The position numbers and the translations under genes are program-made. A DNA stretch of 64,000 nt from JBMTVN01 sp046047235 (GTDB lineage Bacteria > Verrucomicrobiota > Verrucomicrobiia > Limisphaerales > JAHDYP01): NCBI GenBank assembly GCA_046047235.1, contig JBJOII010000001.1, forward strand, positions 1-64,000. The letters are read 5' to 3'. The notes beneath the pieces are model-generated. The model ran no database searches. It had not been told where the DNA came from and saw only the letters and a program-made list of their open reading frames with translations. This document shows, in pieces, positions 62,500 to 64,000 of the stretch. Position 1 is the first letter of the stretch. Every line of letters starts with the position of its first letter.

Positions 62500-63453
62500 G
62501 TGAAATCCATTCCGTTGGTGGAGCGCTTTACTGTGTGGCTGGTGATTCTTGGGTTGGCGGGCTTAACTCCGGCCGGCTTGGGCCAAACGCCACCGGGAGA
62601 GTTTCCGAACATGGCTGAGCAATCGGTTCTACCGCAGGGTGATGGGCTTGCGGCCGCTTACCCGGGTGATCGGGGGATTCGGGACGATGAGGGTGTGCTC
62701 TTTGCGGACGACTTTGAGGCGGGTGATTTCCGGGAGCGTTGGGATTCCGTGCGGGATGATGACCGTGCGGTGCTTTCGCTGGTGGAGCCGGGAGAGTCGG
62801 GCGGGAAGCTGGGGAAGCGGGCACTCCGGGTTACCGCGACCTTGGGAAAGAACACCGGAGGGGGACTGACGCAGTGGTTTGAGTCGGCAGACAGCGTATT
62901 CATCCGCTTTTACGTCCGGTTTGATACCAGGTGCGACTACATCCATCACTTTGTGACCTTGAGGGCGAATCGAGGTTTACAGGGTGGGGATCGATGGAGT
63001 GGGTTTGGAGGCGCGGGGGAACGTCCGGACGGTGACGCACGCTTTTCGACGGCGCTTGAGCCCTGGGGAAACTGGGGTCGCTGGGCGGCTCCGGGGCGGT
63101 GGAACTTTTACAGTTACTGGCATGAGATGCAGGCGAGCGGGGATGGGAAATACTGGGGAAATGGATTCCGGCCGGAAGTTCAGGACGACATTCCGAAGGG
63201 GCGATGGATTTGTTGTGAGTTCATGTTGCGGCACAACACTCCGGGGAAGGCGGATGGCGAGCAGGCCTACTGGATTGATGGCCGGCTTCAGGGCCATTGG
63301 AAGGGCATTAACTGGAGGACTACTGAACGGTTGCAAGCGAATGCCTTGACCCTGGAGAGCTACGTGACCGATCGCTGGACCAAGCAAGCGACGAACATTG
63401 TGGATTTCGACAACCTGGTGATTGCGCGGCAATACATCGGGCCGTGCCGATAG
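62500..63453 (+). CDS. Secreted protein with polysaccharide-lyase/lectin-like beta-sandwich
   Basis: A 317-residue exported protein beginning at GTG 62500 (signal MKSIPLVERFTVWLVILGLA). It has FADDFEAGDFRERWDSV, VFIRFYVRFDTRCDYIHHFV, and EMLRHNTPGKADGEQAYWID-like statements (FMLRHNTPGKADGEQAYWID), ending NIVDFDNLVIARQYIGPC. The pattern 'W.CCE.M...N' to 'YWIDG...G' resembles concanavalin-like beta-sandwiches of polysaccharide lyases and LamG domains. No catalytic residue can be assigned, so function is open. Confidence 0.7.
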   Translation: MKSIPLVERFTVWLVILGLAGLTPAGLGQTPPGEFPNMAEQSVLPQGDGLAAAYPGDRGIRDDEGVLFADDFEAGDFRERWDSVRDDDRAVLSLVEPGESGGKLGKRALRVTATLGKNTGGGLTQWFESADSVFIRFYVRFDTRCDYIHHFVTLRANRGLQGGDRWSGFGGAGERPDGDARFSTALEPWGNWGRWAAPGRWNFYSYWHEMQASGDGKYWGNGFRPEVQDDIPKGRWICCEFMLRHNTPGKADGEQAYWIDGRLQGHWKGINWRTTERLQANALTLESYVTDRWTKQATNIVDFDNLVIARQYIGPCR

Positions 63454-63531
63454 GATGGTCCGTCAGCGGGCTGATGCCGGTTATCCAGCTTACGGGAGCA
63501 CGATTTACGGGGGGCCGAAGCTATGCGTGAA

Positions 63532-63825
63532 TTATCCCAGAAGCTTCTTGAGGGCATCGCGAGCGGCTTGTTCCCGTTGGTTTTCCTCGCTGGGCTGGGT
63601 GAACTCACGTTTGGCGAACTCGAAATATTCGCAGTAGGTGGCAGCGGCTTTGTCCTCAACGGGGTCTGCGCGACGATCGCGGCAGTGGTAGGCGACTGTG
63701 GTATCGTAGCTGAAGCAGTTTCGGCACACGCGCAGGTCGGTCTGGCATTGATCGCAAGTTTCACTGCGGCCCGGAGTTCTGTTGTGCTCGAATACACAGC
63801 CGCATTTCCAGCAATGGCGCGTCAT
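63532..63825 (-). CDS. Small cysteine-rich zinc-ribbon-like protein
   Basis: A 97-residue protein: MTRHCWKCGCVFEHNRTPGR, then CDQCQTDLRVCRNCFSY, YHCRDRRADPV and ATYCEYFEF, followed by a charged helix. The three CxxC pairs and the C-terminal cysteine suggest two zinc ribbons. An in-frame start at 63930 is rejected because it would overlap the divergent gene and lacks conserved character. The pattern recalls small unannotated zinc-ribbon proteins of Planctomycetes/Verrucomicrobia. Function unknown. Confidence 0.7.
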   Translation of the reverse strand: MTRHCWKCGCVFEHNRTPGRSETCDQCQTDLRVCRNCFSYDTTVAYHCRDRRADPVEDKAAATYCEYFEFAKREFTQPSEENQREQAARDALKKLLG

Positions 63826-63905
63826 GGGCGGCAGTCTAGCAGAACGGACAAGCAGAGGAACCTTTTTGCGTGCGCTGGAGCCAGCGACGCCTAACATCGG
63901 TCGCG

Positions 63906-64000
63906 ATGTCCGATGTTTTCCAGCAGGCACTTGATTCGACGCTGCTTTATCTGGGTCAGCTACGTGAGCGCGGGGTGCGCCATGTGGCGGTATCTCCCGA
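63906..64000 (+). CDS. 5' end of a gene truncated by the window (possible type-4 uracil-DNA glycosylase)
   Basis: Only 31 codons are visible: MSDVFQQALDSTLLYLGQLR, then ERGVRHVAVSP. A helical N-terminus of this kind (LxxLxxLRxxGV..V.VSPE) is found on some family-4 uracil-DNA glycosylases, but the catalytic motifs lie outside the window, so the identification is tentative. It is divergent from the zinc-ribbon gene. Confidence 0.4.
   Translation, partial: MSDVFQQALDSTLLYLGQLRERGVRHVAVSP

Overview
The window looks like a GC-rich chromosome segment of a PVC-superphylum bacterium, most likely Verrucomicrobiota or Kiritimatiellota. This is inferred from gene content: four Gfo/Idh/MocA oxidoreductases (two with twin-arginine signals), a secreted sulfatase, a HEAT-repeat secreted protein, a very large Ig-domain protein ending in the characteristic 'FYRV' tail, a receptor-type Ser/Thr kinase, and intergenic regions packed with C-rich heptanucleotide repeats (CCCTCAG/CCCTCCG types). 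Shine-Dalgarno sequences are mostly weak or absent. I made no database comparison; family calls come from motifs I can read.

Layout. 1-1.05 kb: repeat mosaic, then an AT-richer regulatory region with two copies of CAACATGTTACA, each inside a promoter-like spacer. 1.05-8.7 kb: a secreted multicopper oxidase and a large secreted metallophosphoesterase with Ig/FN3 domains. 9.0-11.6 kb: a HExxH-peptidase/cyclophilin fusion and two small conserved hypotheticals. 11.6-15.9 kb: a translationally coupled MacB-type export operon (adaptor, ATPase, two permeases); the adaptor is frameshifted by a 16-bp tandem duplication. 16.2-18.1 kb: a GH39-like glycosidase.

18.16-19.12 kb: a PaaX-like protein with a Cas2-like C-terminal domain, bracketed by two copies of a 36-bp palindrome. 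The palindrome recurs without the gene at 47.34 and 47.48 kb. I regard this as the best candidate for an undescribed element. 19.2-35.2 kb: a catabolic block of different base composition, with a GH116 glucosidase, a VOC protein, and a ten-gene operon on the minus strand. That operon runs from a ribose-type ABC importer (ATPase, permease, lipoprotein) through iolA, iolB, iolC, iolD, iolE and iolG to a sialidase-like protein, so imported myo-inositol could be converted towards acetyl-CoA/propionyl-CoA. The iolJ aldolase and a dedicated regulator are missing.

35.5-47.3 kb: oxidoreductases, the sulfatase, secreted hypotheticals, the HEAT-repeat protein and a YiiX-like papain-fold protein. At about 47.3-47.55 kb, exactly where the two solo palindromes lie, the plus strand flips from strongly C-rich to strongly G-rich regardless of gene direction. 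47.55-64 kb: a beta-propeller/Ig secreted protein, a CCA-adding enzyme read in frame into an HU-type protein, tRNA-Ile(CAU), hybrid cluster protein with an FNR/HcpR-like palindrome upstream, a TAT-exported oxidoreductase, a tripeptidyl-peptidase II-like subtilase, a sensor Ser/Thr kinase, a lectin-fold-like secreted protein, a small zinc-ribbon protein and the start of a further gene.
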